A stretch of 64,000 nt of DNA from positions 1 through 64,000 of the forward strand of contig NZ_CADCWS010000001.1 of NCBI RefSeq assembly GCF_902806475.1, given 5' to 3'. The DNA is from Candidatus Frankia nodulisporulans. Its GTDB lineage: Bacteria; Actinomycetota; Actinomycetes; Frankiales; Frankiaceae. Shown here piece after piece: positions 1 to 9,524 of this stretch. The notes below the pieces were generated by a model. That model had not been told where the DNA came from. It saw nothing but the letters and a program-made list of their open reading frames with translations, and did not search any database. Each line of letters opens with the position of its first letter. Within the stretch, counting starts at the first letter, position 1. A program made the translations under genes and the position numbers.

Positions 1-794
1 TTAACCTACGGCCATTGGGCCGTGGCCAGAGCCGCGACGCGGATGCCCTCATCTCGCTCGCCGAGGCGTTCCTGCATCATCAGGCGCCGAAGCTCCAGAA
101 CTCGCCACACACGTTCAACGTCCACGTCACCGCTCCCGGGACGGATGAGGACGAGGGCAGCGCCCACGCCGACGAGACGGCGTCCGAGGCCGCGCGCGAT
201 AAGGCCGACGTCGCCGGTCAGGATGTTCCGCGGAACCGCAGCAACAGCGAGCAGTCCGAACGCAGGACGCAGGCGTCACGAGGGCGGGTTCCCGCTGGTC
301 TCGCTTCCGTCGGCGGCTGGACCGTCGGACTGCCGGCCGGCATGGTCAGCCGGCTTGGCTGCGACGGCATGATCCGTGCGTTGCTGACCGACCGTGAGAA
401 CAACCCGTTGCGTCTGGGCCGGCGCAACCGGCTACCCACCAGCAGAGTTCGTGACGCCGTGTATCTCCGCGACGAGGGCGTCTGTCGGTTTCCCTCCTGC
501 GAGCACACGCGCTGGCTGCAGATCCATCATCTGGATGAATGGCATGCTGACGGCGGTGAGACGAACATCGAAAGGCTGTTGCTCGTCTGCGGCACGCATC
601 ATCGCGCCATCCACGACCAGAATCTTGCGCTTCGCCGTGACCACGACGGCACGGTTACCGTTCATGCTTCCGATGGCCGGGTTCTTCTCGGCACGCCGCC
701 CGCGAATCGCGATTCCGGTTCTCAGCCCGTCCTCGTCCCGACCCTTGACGCGGCCATTCTCGACGAAGGAGAACGATATGGGCTGACGGCGTAG
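1..794 (+). CDS. DUF222/HNH endonuclease-domain protein (13E12-type), C-terminal part
   Basis: The frame is open to the left edge, so this is the C-terminal part of a gene that begins outside the window; a TTG at 15 is available but probably not the start. The last 120 residues hold an HNH nuclease-like fold: a CxxxxC pair (CRFPSC), then IHHLDEW, then a CGTHH motif, as in the DUF222/HNH proteins of actinobacteria (the 13E12 family of mycobacteria). These proteins are multicopy and of unproven function; some behave like mobile or repeat-associated genes. The middle is hydrophilic and poorly conserved. It runs convergent with the RodZ-like gene, with 13 bases between them. Family call is firm; activity is not shown. 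Confidence 0.8.
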   Translation, partial: NLRPLGRGQSRDADALISLAEAFLHHQAPKLQNSPHTFNVHVTAPGTDEDEGSAHADETASEAARDKADVAGQDVPRNRSNSEQSERRTQASRGRVPAGLASVGGWTVGLPAGMVSRLGCDGMIRALLTDRENNPLRLGRRNRLPTSRVRDAVYLRDEGVCRFPSCEHTRWLQIHHLDEWHADGGETNIERLLLVCGTHHRAIHDQNLALRRDHDGTVTVHASDGRVLLGTPPANRDSGSQPVLVPTLDAAILDEGERYGLTA

Positions 795-807
795 CGCAGC
801 TGACAGG

Positions 808-1659
808 TCAGTTGACGCTGGCCGACGGTGCGGTGGCGAGCGCGGCCGAGCCACCGCCGCCGCCTACCTCACAGCCGCCGGAGTCCGCCGCGCTAACGGT
901 GATCGTGACCACCTGGCCCTCACCGCCGGAAGAACCGAGTGCCCGGCCGTTGCAGGACAGGGCGACAGCGCCGGCATTTCCCATCCGAATGCGCAGTGCG
1001 CCGGGAGCGGTGATTGTGCGGGAATCTCCGGACTGGAGTAGCTGAGAGAGAAGAATGTGACTCTGATCGTCGCGAACCTCCAGCCAGCTCTGGGCTTCTG
1101 GAGTGGTCAGCACGAGATTCACCCCGGCAGGAGCGGGAGTGGTGGGTGGCGGAGCACTGGCCGACGGCGGCGGGGCCGCGGGCTCGCTCGCTGGGGTGCT
1201 CGGCTGACCTTGGCGCGCAGAGTCAGACGAATCAGACGAATCGCCACCGGGCAACAGGAGGATGACGATGGCGACCAGACACACTGCCAGCAGAGAAACA
1301 ATCATGGCGGTGCCCCAGCGGAAGGTACGGCCGCCGCCACGGGAGGATCCGCGCAGCGGATCGAACTCACCCGGGGGGACGACGAGAACCGGGCCGGCCA
1401 CCGACTCATGGGTTGCGTCGTAGGCGGCCAGTACTGGGCCGGGCTCAAGACCCAGAGTCGTCGCGATGCTGCGGAGGTGACCACGGGCGTACACCGTGCC
1501 GCCGCAGTGCGCGTAGTCGTCTCGCTCGATCTCTTCGATCAACGCGACCCGGACCCGCGTGCGCTCGCTGACCTCGTCGACTGTCAGGCCACGTTCGCGG
1601 CGGGCCGCGGCGAGCTGCGAGCCGGCGCTGGCCGGCTGCGGATCGTCCACGGACTGCAT
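808..1659 (-). CDS. RodZ-like helix-turn-helix membrane protein (HTH_25/DUF4115)
   Basis: 283 residues. An N-terminal HTH of the Xre/RodZ type spans about 13-75 (LAAARRERGLTVDEVSERT). A single membrane segment lies at about 117-140, followed by a Pro/Ala/Ser-rich linker and a C-terminal beta domain (about 180-265) like DUF4115. In rods RodZ links MreB to the envelope; in actinobacteria the homologue next to ftsK is little studied, so a role in cell shape or division is inference. A GGAGGT ribosome site lies about 7-12 bases before the ATG at 1659. It lies downstream of ftsK on the same strand with a 114-bp gap. Confidence 0.8.
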   Translation of the reverse strand: MQSVDDPQPASAGSQLAAARRERGLTVDEVSERTRVRVALIEEIERDDYAHCGGTVYARGHLRSIATTLGLEPGPVLAAYDATHESVAGPVLVVPPGEFDPLRGSSRGGGRTFRWGTAMIVSLLAVCLVAIVILLLPGGDSSDSSDSARQGQPSTPASEPAAPPPSASAPPPTTPAPAGVNLVLTTPEAQSWLEVRDDQSHILLSQLLQSGDSRTITAPGALRIRMGNAGAVALSCNGRALGSSGGEGQVVTITVSAADSGGCEVGGGGGSAALATAPSASVN

Positions 1660-1773
1660 GACGCGACCTCCGCACCGTCCGTTTGCTGCCTACTACAGTG
1701 GAGGCACCCGGGTGCGAGTGTACGGTTCCCGACCCGGCGCTGAAAGCGGACTCACCCGGGCGTGCTCCCCCAG

Positions 1774-4410
1774 TCAGCCGGCTCGCAGGGTGGTGAGCAG
1801 GCCTTCCAGTTCGTCGGGCATGACCAGCACGTCGCGGGCCTTGGAGCCCTCGCTGGCGCCGACGATGCCGCGGCTTTCCATCAGGTCCATCAGGCGGCCG
1901 GCCTTGGCGAAGCCGACCCGCAGTTTGCGCTGCAGCATCGACGTCGAGCCGAACTGGGTGCTGACGACGAGCTCCACGGCTTGCAGGAACAGGGCCAGGT
2001 CATCGCCGATCTCCTCGTCGATGTCCTTCTTCGGCTCGCTGCCCGGATCGAACACGTCCACCCGGAACGCGGGCGGGGCCTGTTCCTTGGTGTGGTCGAC
2101 GATGGCGGCGATCTCGTCCTCGGAGACGAAGGCGCCCTGGATGCGCGCCGGCTTACCGGCGCCCATCGGCAGGAACAGGGCGTCGCCGAGGCCGACGAGC
2201 TTCTCGGCGCCGGCCTGGTCGAGGATGGTGCGGCTGTCCGCGAGGGAGGCGGTCGCGAACGCCAGGCGGGACGGGACGTTCGCCTTGATCAGACCGGTGA
2301 CGACGTCCACCGAGGGACGCTGCGTGGCGAGGACCAGGTGGATGCCGACGGCGCGGGCCATCGCCGTGATCCGGCAGATGGCGTCCTCGACGTCGCGCGG
2401 GGCGACCATCATCAGGTCGGCCAGCTCGTCGACGATGGTCAGGATGTACGGGTACGGGGTGTACACCCGCTCGGAACCTGGCGGGGCGACGATCTCGCCG
2501 GAGCGCACCTTGCGGTTGAAGTCATCGACATGACGTACTCCGCAGGCGGCGAGGTCCTCGTAGCGGTTCTCCATCTCCTTCACGACCCACTGCAGCGCGT
2601 CCGCGGCCTTCTTCGGGCTCGTGATGATCGGGGTGATCAGGTGCGGGATGCCCTGGTAGCTGGTGAGCTCCACGCGCTTGGGGTCGACCAGCACCATCCG
2701 GACCTGATCGGGGGTCGCCCGGGCCAGCACCGACGTGATCAGCGTGTTGATGCAGGTCGACTTGCCCGCGCCGGTCGCGCCCGCGATGAGGATGTGCGGC
2801 ATCTTCGCGAGGTTCGCCAGGACGTAGCCGCCCTCGATGTCCTTGCCAAGGCCCACGACCAGCGGATGGGAGTTGCCAAGCGCCTCACCGCTGCGCAGCA
2901 CGTCGCCGAGGGACACCAGCTCCCGGTCGGTGTTCGGGATCTCGACGCCGACGGCGCTCTTGCCCGGGATCGGGCTGATGATCCGCACGTCCGGGCTCTT
3001 CACGGCATAGGCGATGTTCTTTCCCAGCTGGGTGATGCGTTCGACCTTCACCGCCGCGCCGAGTTCGACCTCGTAACGGGTCACTGTCGGGCCGCGGGTG
3101 AAGCCGGTGACCCGGGCGTCGACCTTGAACTGGGCGAACACGTCGGTCAGCGAGGCGATCACCGTGTCGGTCGCCGCGGAACGGACCTTCGGCGGTGTCC
3201 CGGACCGCAGCAACGTCGGGGACGGCAGCACGTAGTCGCCCTCGCCCGGTGGCACCAGGAACTCGATCTGTTCGGCGGCGGCAGGCAGGCCGGTCGCCGT
3301 GTCGGCGGCACCCGCGGTCGCCTTCGCGGCCCGCTCCCGCCGACGCGGGCTGGGCGCCGGGGCGGCCGCGGCGGGCTGGGCGGGTTCCGGTGTGGCGTAG
3401 CCGGTGTCGGCCTCGGGGCCGGCGACCTCGCCGAACAGATCCAGGCCGACGTCCGCGGACGCGGCGGCCACCGGGTCGGGGGCTGGCTGACGGCGCCGGG
3501 AGCCACGGCGACCGGCTGGCCGGTCGGCCTCGACGTCGTACACCTCGACGGGTGCGGAGACAGCCGCGGCGGCGGGGGCGGCGTGGAACTCCTCGTCGTA
3601 GTCGGCCTCGGGCTCGGGGTCCTGGCCGGCACGCGGCTCGCGGACACCGGCGGTGAGCCGGTCGACGAGGGCGATCAGGCGTTCCGGGACCTGACGAATC
3701 GGGGTCGCGGTGATCACCAGGACGCCGAACAGCGCGAGCAGTACCAGCAGCGGGACGGCGATCATGGGGGTCACGGCGCTGGCCAGGGGCAGCCCGCCGA
3801 TCAGACCGACGAGGCCGCCGGCACCCCGCACCCGGCTCAGCCCGTCACCGAGATCCGGCAGGCCACGAGCGATGTGCACCACGCCGAGCGCGCCGACCGC
3901 GAACGCCGACCAGCCGATCACCACACGGCCGCGGCTGTCGGGGTCGGTCGGCGAGCGGACCAGCCGCCAGGCGGCGCCCAGACCGAACAGGGGCAGCATC
4001 CAGGCACCGGCGCCGACGAACAGCTCAAGCGTGCCGGCCACGAAGTCGCCGACCGGCCCGCCGGCGGCGAACCACACCGCGGCGACGGCGAGGATCGCAC
4101 CGCCGAAGGCGGCCAGACCCAGCCCGTCCCGCCGGTGGGCCGGGTCGATGCGCAGATCGCGCGCATTGCGCCCGGTGTGCCGCAGCACCGTGCCGAGCAG
4201 CGTCGCCACCGACATCCATGACCGGTAGCAGGTGCGTACGACAACCTGCCCGATCAGCAACGACAGCGGCGGCCGGGTAGGCCGGGCTGGCCGGACCGCC
4301 GGTCGTGCTGGCGGGCGAGCCTTGCCGCCCTGACGTCCGCCGCCCCCAGGTCGGGGCGTGGCCGTCCCCGTCTGCGCACGCGCCCGCGCGCCACTAGTCC
4401 GTGTGGCCAC
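1774..4410 (-). CDS. ftsK: DNA translocase FtsK/SpoIIIE
   Basis: 878 residues, normal for actinobacterial FtsK. A basic Pro/Gly-rich N-terminus is followed by several membrane segments (about 85-240), an Ala/Pro linker, then the motor: beta region, Walker A GATGAGKST at 544-552, Walker B-like ILTIVDELADLMM, and a C-terminal winged-helix gamma domain that reads KOPS-like sites. It pumps DNA at the septum so the chromosome is cleared before division and feeds XerC/D (xerC is in this window). It follows rnj on the same strand with an 87-bp gap. Confidence 0.96.
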   Translation of the reverse strand: MATRTSGARARAQTGTATPRPGGGGRQGGKARPPARPAVRPARPTRPPLSLLIGQVVVRTCYRSWMSVATLLGTVLRHTGRNARDLRIDPAHRRDGLGLAAFGGAILAVAAVWFAAGGPVGDFVAGTLELFVGAGAWMLPLFGLGAAWRLVRSPTDPDSRGRVVIGWSAFAVGALGVVHIARGLPDLGDGLSRVRGAGGLVGLIGGLPLASAVTPMIAVPLLVLLALFGVLVITATPIRQVPERLIALVDRLTAGVREPRAGQDPEPEADYDEEFHAAPAAAAVSAPVEVYDVEADRPAGRRGSRRRQPAPDPVAAASADVGLDLFGEVAGPEADTGYATPEPAQPAAAAPAPSPRRRERAAKATAGAADTATGLPAAAEQIEFLVPPGEGDYVLPSPTLLRSGTPPKVRSAATDTVIASLTDVFAQFKVDARVTGFTRGPTVTRYEVELGAAVKVERITQLGKNIAYAVKSPDVRIISPIPGKSAVGVEIPNTDRELVSLGDVLRSGEALGNSHPLVVGLGKDIEGGYVLANLAKMPHILIAGATGAGKSTCINTLITSVLARATPDQVRMVLVDPKRVELTSYQGIPHLITPIITSPKKAADALQWVVKEMENRYEDLAACGVRHVDDFNRKVRSGEIVAPPGSERVYTPYPYILTIVDELADLMMVAPRDVEDAICRITAMARAVGIHLVLATQRPSVDVVTGLIKANVPSRLAFATASLADSRTILDQAGAEKLVGLGDALFLPMGAGKPARIQGAFVSEDEIAAIVDHTKEQAPPAFRVDVFDPGSEPKKDIDEEIGDDLALFLQAVELVVSTQFGSTSMLQRKLRVGFAKAGRLMDLMESRGIVGASEGSKARDVLVMPDELEGLLTTLRAG

Positions 4411-4497
4411 CGTCGAAACGGTACACAGGAAGGAGGCCTAGTCACTGCAACCCCGACGAACCGGGCGTGCCGCGGCGCGTGCGGCGGCACGCGCCGC

Positions 4498-6183
4498 TCA
4501 GACCTCCAGCACCACCGGAAGGATCATGGGGCGGCGACGGTAGTTCTCGTTCACCCAACGGCCAACGGTCCGCCGCACGAGTTGCTGCAGCGCGGCGGTG
4601 TCGTTCATACCGGTGCGCATCGCGTCGGCGAGGGCGTCTGCGACGAGTTTCGCCACCGGGTCGAAGGTGCTACGCGAATCGGTGAACCCGCGGGCCGACA
4701 TGTCCGGCCCGACGACGACCTTGCCGGCCGCGGCGTCCACCACGACGGTGATCGTGATGAAGCCCTCCTCGCCGAGGATGCGCCGGTCCTTCAGGCTCGG
4801 CTCCCCGACATCGCCGACGGCGGCGCCGTCGACGTAGACATAACCGCAGGGGACCACCCCGGTGATCCGGGCCCGACCGTCGAGCAGGTCGATGACCATG
4901 CCGTCCTCGGCGAGCACGACGTGGTCGGCGGGCACGCCGGTGGCCTCGGCGAGCTTGGCGTGCGCGCGCAGGTGACGCCATTCGCCGTGCACGGGCATGA
5001 CGTTGGACGGCCTGGTCGCGTTCAGCACGTACAGCAGTTCACCGGCCGGCGCGTGGCCCGAGGTGTGGACCTTGGCGACGCCCTTGTGGACGACCCGCGC
5101 ACCGTGGCGGGTGAGCCCGTTGATGACCCGGAAGACGGCGTTCTCGTTGCCGGGGATGAGGCTGGAGGCGAGCACGACCGTGTCACCGGTCTCGATCCGG
5201 ATCTGGTGGTCCCGGTTGGCCATCCGCGACAGTGCCGACAGCGGCTCACCCTGCGAACCGGTGGAGACCAGGCAGATGTTGCGGTCGGGCAGCGAATCGA
5301 GGTCACGCAGGTCGACGACGAGACCCGGTGGCACCCGCAGCAGCCCCAGGTCACGGGCGACACCCATGTTGCGCAGCATCGAGCGCCCGACGAAGCACAC
5401 CGAACGGCCATGCGCCTCGGCCGCCTCGAGTACCTGCTGCACCCGGTGCACGTGGCTGGAGAAGCAGGCGACGATGATCCGCCTGGTCGCGTCCCGGAAC
5501 ACCCCGTCGAGCACGGGGGCGATCTCCCGCTCCGAGGTGACGAACCCTGGGACCTCGGCGTTCGTCGAGTCGGACAGCAGCAGGTCGACACCTTCGCGGC
5601 CGAGCCGGGCGAAACCGCCGAGGTCGGTCAGACGCCCGTCCAGGGGGAGCTGGTCCATCTTGAAGTCGCCGGTGTGCAGCACGAGGCCGGCGTCGGTGCG
5701 GATGGCCACGGCGACGGCGTCCGGAATCGAGTGGTTGACCGCGAAGAACTCGCACTCGAACGGGCCGTAGTTGTGCCGCTCCTCCTCCCGGATCTCCTGC
5801 GTGACCGCCTTGATCCGGTGCTCGGCGAGCTTGGCCGTCAGCAGCGCCAGGGTGAGCCGGGTGCCGATGATCGGAATGTCGCGACGTTCACGCAACAGGT
5901 AGGGGACGGCGCCGATGTGGTCCTCATGCGCGTGGGTGAGGATCAGCGCGTCGATGTCGTGGAGACGGTCCCGAATGGCGGTGAAGTCCGGCAGGATCAG
6001 GTCGACGCCGGGCTGGAAGTCCTCGGGGAACAGGACACCGCAGTCGACGATCAACAGCCGGCCGGCGTGTTCGAAGACCGTCATGTTGCGACCGATCTCG
6101 CCCACCCCGCCGAGCGGGATGATGCGCAGACCGTCGGCGCGCAACGCCGGCGGGGGTCCGTACTCAGGGTGCGGATGGCTCAT
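4498..6183 (-). CDS. rnj: Ribonuclease J (metallo-beta-lactamase/beta-CASP)
   Basis: 561 residues, full length. The zinc-binding HxHxDH motif (THAHEDHIGAVP) lies at about 84-89; further metal ligands are in NHSIPD and HTGDFK; beta-CASP and a C-terminal domain follow. RNase J has 5'-3' exo- and endonuclease activity in mRNA decay and rRNA maturation. The ATG at 6183 overlaps the dapA stop by four bases (ATGA), so it is probably translationally coupled to dapA, an arrangement conserved in actinobacteria. Confidence 0.96.
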   Translation of the reverse strand: MSHPHPEYGPPPALRADGLRIIPLGGVGEIGRNMTVFEHAGRLLIVDCGVLFPEDFQPGVDLILPDFTAIRDRLHDIDALILTHAHEDHIGAVPYLLRERRDIPIIGTRLTLALLTAKLAEHRIKAVTQEIREEERHNYGPFECEFFAVNHSIPDAVAVAIRTDAGLVLHTGDFKMDQLPLDGRLTDLGGFARLGREGVDLLLSDSTNAEVPGFVTSEREIAPVLDGVFRDATRRIIVACFSSHVHRVQQVLEAAEAHGRSVCFVGRSMLRNMGVARDLGLLRVPPGLVVDLRDLDSLPDRNICLVSTGSQGEPLSALSRMANRDHQIRIETGDTVVLASSLIPGNENAVFRVINGLTRHGARVVHKGVAKVHTSGHAPAGELLYVLNATRPSNVMPVHGEWRHLRAHAKLAEATGVPADHVVLAEDGMVIDLLDGRARITGVVPCGYVYVDGAAVGDVGEPSLKDRRILGEEGFITITVVVDAAAGKVVVGPDMSARGFTDSRSTFDPVAKLVADALADAMRTGMNDTAALQQLVRRTVGRWVNENYRRRPMILPVVLEV

Positions 6184-7139
6184 GCGGACTCTCCCGCTGC
6201 GACGACGGCATATCGATGGCCGTGGGCTGATTCGGGCGCGAGGGTGACATCCAGGCCGGGCACGGCAGCGAGGTCGACGCGCAACTGGGTGATCTCGGCG
6301 GGCGTCGCGTCGACCAGGGGCGGGCGGACCGGCCCAGCGGGCAGGCCCGCGGCCGCCAGCGCCGCCTTCGCGAGGATCACCCCCTGGCTGCGGAAGATGC
6401 CCTCGAAAGCGGGCAGTAGTGCCTCGTGCAGTGCCCGGGCCCGGGTGGCATCACCCGCGGCGAAGGACTCGATCATGGTGCGGATGGCGCGGGTCGCCAC
6501 ATGTGACACGACGCTGATCACTCCGCAGCCGCCGATCGACAGCAGCGGCAGGGTGAGCGCGTCGGTGCCGGCGTAATAGGCCAGGTCGCTACGGGCCAGC
6601 ACTCGGGAGGAGGCGGCCAGGTCGTCCTTGGCGTCCTTGACGGCGACGATCCGTGGATGCTCAGCCAGACGCAGCAGCGTCTCGGATTCGACCGGCACTC
6701 CTGTCCGGACCGGGATGTCATAGATCATGACGGGCAGGTCGGTCGCGTCGGCGACGAGGGTGAAGTGGCGCAGCAGGCCCGCCTGCGGTGGCCGACTGTA
6801 GTAGGGCGCCACCACGAGCAGCCCGTCAGCACCGGCCGCCGCGGCGGCGCGGGCGAGTTCGACGGAGTGCGCGGTGTCGTTGGTGCCGACCCCGGCGACC
6901 ACCCGGGCGCGCCCACCGACCGCCTCCGCGACGACCCGGATCAGCCGGGTCTTCTCGGCGTCGCTCGTGGTCGGCGACTCGCCTGTGGTGCCGTTGACGA
7001 CGAGCGCCTCATTGCCCACCTCGACCAGGTGGGTCGCGAGCGCGGCGGCACCCGCCTCGTCCAGGGCACCATCCGCCCCGAACGGCGTGATCATTGCCGT
7101 GATCATGCGCCCGAACGGCGCCGGCGGCAACACTGACAT
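6180..7139 (-). CDS. dapA: 4-hydroxy-tetrahydrodipicolinate synthase
   Basis: Condenses pyruvate with aspartate semialdehyde, the first committed step to diaminopimelate and lysine. The TIM-barrel family signatures are clear: VNGTTGESPT near the N-terminus, the catalytic tyrosine in MIYDIPVRTG, and the Schiff-base lysine at about 168 (IVAVKDAKDD). The ATG at 7139 gives 319 residues and begins like other actinobacterial DapA (MSVLPPAPFGRM); an upstream start at 7169 would add ten unconserved residues. It precedes rnj with a 4-base overlap. dapB lies about 13 kb away, so the pathway genes are not clustered. Confidence 0.95.
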   Translation of the reverse strand: MSVLPPAPFGRMITAMITPFGADGALDEAGAAALATHLVEVGNEALVVNGTTGESPTTSDAEKTRLIRVVAEAVGGRARVVAGVGTNDTAHSVELARAAAAAGADGLLVVAPYYSRPPQAGLLRHFTLVADATDLPVMIYDIPVRTGVPVESETLLRLAEHPRIVAVKDAKDDLAASSRVLARSDLAYYAGTDALTLPLLSIGGCGVISVVSHVATRAIRTMIESFAAGDATRARALHEALLPAFEGIFRSQGVILAKAALAAAGLPAGPVRPPLVDATPAEITQLRVDLAAVPGLDVTLAPESAHGHRYAVVAAGESA

Positions 7140-7729
7140 ACCGGTCACGCTAGAGCGCACCTCCGACAATCGTCTCTTCCGGCCGGCTCACATCGCACGG
7201 CCCACCGAACCCACATTCACCGTCTCCACCAGTCCACGCTTCGAGCACACACCGATCCGCGCATCAGATGGCCGGCCCATCGTCCATCGAGCCGGCCACG
7301 CCGGCCAGACCGGCGTGTCACCCATGGTGCGCGTCCGCCCACAACGGACGCCCATGGGGCACCTGCCGGCGGCGAGCCACGAAGCCCGGGCCGCCCGCAG
7401 GCGAGCAACACCGACCCGTCCCCGAGCCGCGCCCCGGGGACGATCGACGCATCTCACGTTCAGTGAGCGCGCACGGACCCTCCGGGTACACGACCGGGCG
7501 AACGGGTCGCCCGGTCGGCTCCCTGCCCGCCAGCACCCAGCATGTTGCGATCCAGCCGCTGCCACAGTTCCCGGCGCCCGAGACGTACCAGCGACCGCAG
7601 CCCGCCGGCCCGTGATGCGCCAAGGGCAACACCCGGGCCGTAGTTCTTCGGCATCCGCCACCGTCCCGTCAGCCGCTTGGGGGCCTTCAGAGTACCGCCA
7701 CGAAGCCGGTCGAGGATGGTGGCAACCGG
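7140..7729. other. Gap of 590 bp before dapA, no convincing gene
   Basis: This stretch must hold the dapA promoter and the 3' end of the transcript for the 571-residue membrane protein. A short minus-strand frame of 64 codons (7460-7654, beginning MPKNYGPGV) is the only candidate gene. Its ATG has no clear ribosome site and I recognise no family, so I do not call it. The frame of the 571-residue protein does not extend into the gap. Confidence 0.5.
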
Positions 7730-9445
7730 TTATCCGGACTCCATCCGTGGCCCGGATGATGCCAGCGGCACTCCGAGCGGCCCCGCCGACACCTCGACCG
7801 GGGCCGCCAGCGCCCCCGCCCGCACCCCCGAGAGCGAGCCGGCCTCCGCCGGGGCGCGCCACCCGGCGGCCCGCGCACCGGCCAGCACGGACAGGGCGAC
7901 CAGCAGCATGAGCAGGGCTGTCTTCGCCGGGCCGAGCACCCACGCGGCCAGGCTGGAGCGCTCGCGGGTGAGCAGCAGCGTCGCCGCGAACGACGACGGA
8001 AGGGTGATCACAGCGACCGCGTCCGGGGCGAGATCGATCGGTAGCACCGACACCACGACGGTGAGCAGCATCAGCAGACCGACCCCCGCGGTCACCCGGC
8101 TGACGTCCGCCGACACGCTGAGCCGGACCACCAGCCGAGATCGCGGCGGGCGGCGGGCGTCGGTGGTGTAGAAGGCGAAGACCTCCCGGTTGCGTTGTAG
8201 GTCCTCGATGTAGGTGCGGCCGACCGGATCGCCGAACTGGTCGACCATCACCGGAGTGTCCAGTTCGATGGACGTGTCGTCGGTGCCGATGCTGACGTGG
8301 TAGCTGCCGGTGCCGGCGGAGTCGACATCGATCAGCGCCGCGGGGCGCAGCGCGGCCCGCCAGCGCGCCGACCACCGGGCGACCCCGGACCCGCCAGCGC
8401 CCCCACCGGGACCAGGCCCACCGGGTACCGCACGACCGCGTACCAGAACGGTCCGCAGTTCCTCGCTCGACTTGATCAGGAACGGTCGGTACGGGTCCAC
8501 GGTGATGGCTGCCAGCGCCTCCCAGCGCCGGCCGTACTCCGCGACGGTGGTCAGCACCGGCTCGGCGGGCGGGCCGGCCAGCACCAGCGCGTCGACCCAG
8601 GTGACGAACGCGCCGAGATAGCCCTCGATCGCGTCCGGATCGAGCCCGTCGGGGACGTCCGGGTCACGCCAGAGCTCACCGACCGCGAGCAGCAGGGTCT
8701 CGGCGCTGCTCAGCGCGTCGAACGGCTCCGCCAACGCGGTCGCGAGCACCCGCTCGGTGTCGGCGACGAGTTCGCCCCAGCGGGCCAGCCGCGGCCGCGG
8801 TACGTCGAGGTCGGCCTCGAGGGCGAGGTAGGCCTCGAGGGCGTCCGGACGCACCGGCCGACCGGCGGGGGGAAGCAGGACCGGATAGTTACCCGAGAGC
8901 CGGCCGGGCCGAAAGCGCGAGATCGCGTCCACGACGCGGCGTGCCGGCATCTCCAGGGGGACGCCGGCCGCGTCGGCGAGCCGCGCGACCAGGTTGCCCT
9001 GTACCGCGACGGAGGTGCCGTACGGCATCAGATGGGCGTCGGTGCCGCCCGGACCGACGAGGTCGAAGGCCACCAGGGCGCGTTTGGACAGGGTCGAGAC
9101 CGGCACCAGGACGCTGACCTCGGCGGGGAGCCGACCGGACGTGTCGACGCGGCCGGCCCCGGTGGCCGGGACGATCTCGGTGAGCACCTCGTCCAGCGGA
9201 CCCCAGTTGACCGACCGGGCCAGCCGGCAGCGGTTGGCGCTGACCAGCGTGAACTGGTCGACGACCCGGCGCCGCAGCCCCTGGTAGCGCGGGGGTGGGG
9301 CGAGCAGGGTCATCGTGACCTCGTCGACGTCGGTGAGGTCGAGCACCGAGGCGTGGGCGGCGTCGTCGCGTCGACGCCACCGCCACGGCCGCCCGAGACC
9401 AGGCCGCCCGCCCGCGCCGCTCGCACCACCAGGCATGCCTGCCAC
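7730..9445 (-). CDS. Unrecognised 571-residue protein with C-terminal membrane segments
   Basis: I do not recognise the family. The N-terminal 60% is soluble and moderately conserved in appearance (LAPPPRYQGLRRRVVDQFTL, then a block around AEVSVLVPVSTLSKRALVAF). The C-terminal third has two or more hydrophobic helices (VTAGVGLLMLLTVVVSVLPI and ALLMLLVALSVLAGARAAGW), so the bulk probably faces one side of the membrane. The start is GTG at 9445 or ATG at 9436. A perfect inverted repeat touches the GTG, and a TAATGT box inside it could drive a leaderless message. It sits between thyX and dapA on the same strand with gaps on both sides, so it is probably its own unit. Confidence 0.6.
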   Translation of the reverse strand: MAGMPGGASGAGGRPGLGRPWRWRRRDDAAHASVLDLTDVDEVTMTLLAPPPRYQGLRRRVVDQFTLVSANRCRLARSVNWGPLDEVLTEIVPATGAGRVDTSGRLPAEVSVLVPVSTLSKRALVAFDLVGPGGTDAHLMPYGTSVAVQGNLVARLADAAGVPLEMPARRVVDAISRFRPGRLSGNYPVLLPPAGRPVRPDALEAYLALEADLDVPRPRLARWGELVADTERVLATALAEPFDALSSAETLLLAVGELWRDPDVPDGLDPDAIEGYLGAFVTWVDALVLAGPPAEPVLTTVAEYGRRWEALAAITVDPYRPFLIKSSEELRTVLVRGRAVPGGPGPGGGAGGSGVARWSARWRAALRPAALIDVDSAGTGSYHVSIGTDDTSIELDTPVMVDQFGDPVGRTYIEDLQRNREVFAFYTTDARRPPRSRLVVRLSVSADVSRVTAGVGLLMLLTVVVSVLPIDLAPDAVAVITLPSSFAATLLLTRERSSLAAWVLGPAKTALLMLLVALSVLAGARAAGWRAPAEAGSLSGVRAGALAAPVEVSAGPLGVPLASSGPRMESG

Positions 9446-9468
9446 AAGTCAGGACATTACCTGACTTG
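9445..9468. promoter_or_regulatory. Perfect 9-bp inverted repeat at the start of the 571-residue gene
   Basis: CAAGTCAGG, six bases, then CCTGACTTG: a perfect dyad. On the minus strand the centre reads TAATGT, a fair -10 box, placing a transcript start at or near the GTG at 9445. This fits an operator covering a leaderless promoter. The regulator is unknown and no good -35 was found. Confidence 0.45.
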
Positions 9469-9524
9469 AACGGCGCGTTCCCTCACCGTGGGTCAACCTG
9501 GACCGGCGAGCGGGCCGCGGGTGG

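Noticed and set aside
1762-4221. Long plus-strand open frame opposite ftsK (and similar frames opposite rnj, hisS, infB, the Hsp70 pair and others)
   Set aside because: High GC with strong third-position bias creates long antisense frames. These have no recognisable families, and the opposite strand encodes complete conserved proteins.
7460-7654. Small minus-strand frame of 64 codons (MPKNYGPGV...)
   Set aside because: No family recognised, weak ribosome site, Arg/Gly-rich composition like the shadows; only a possibility.
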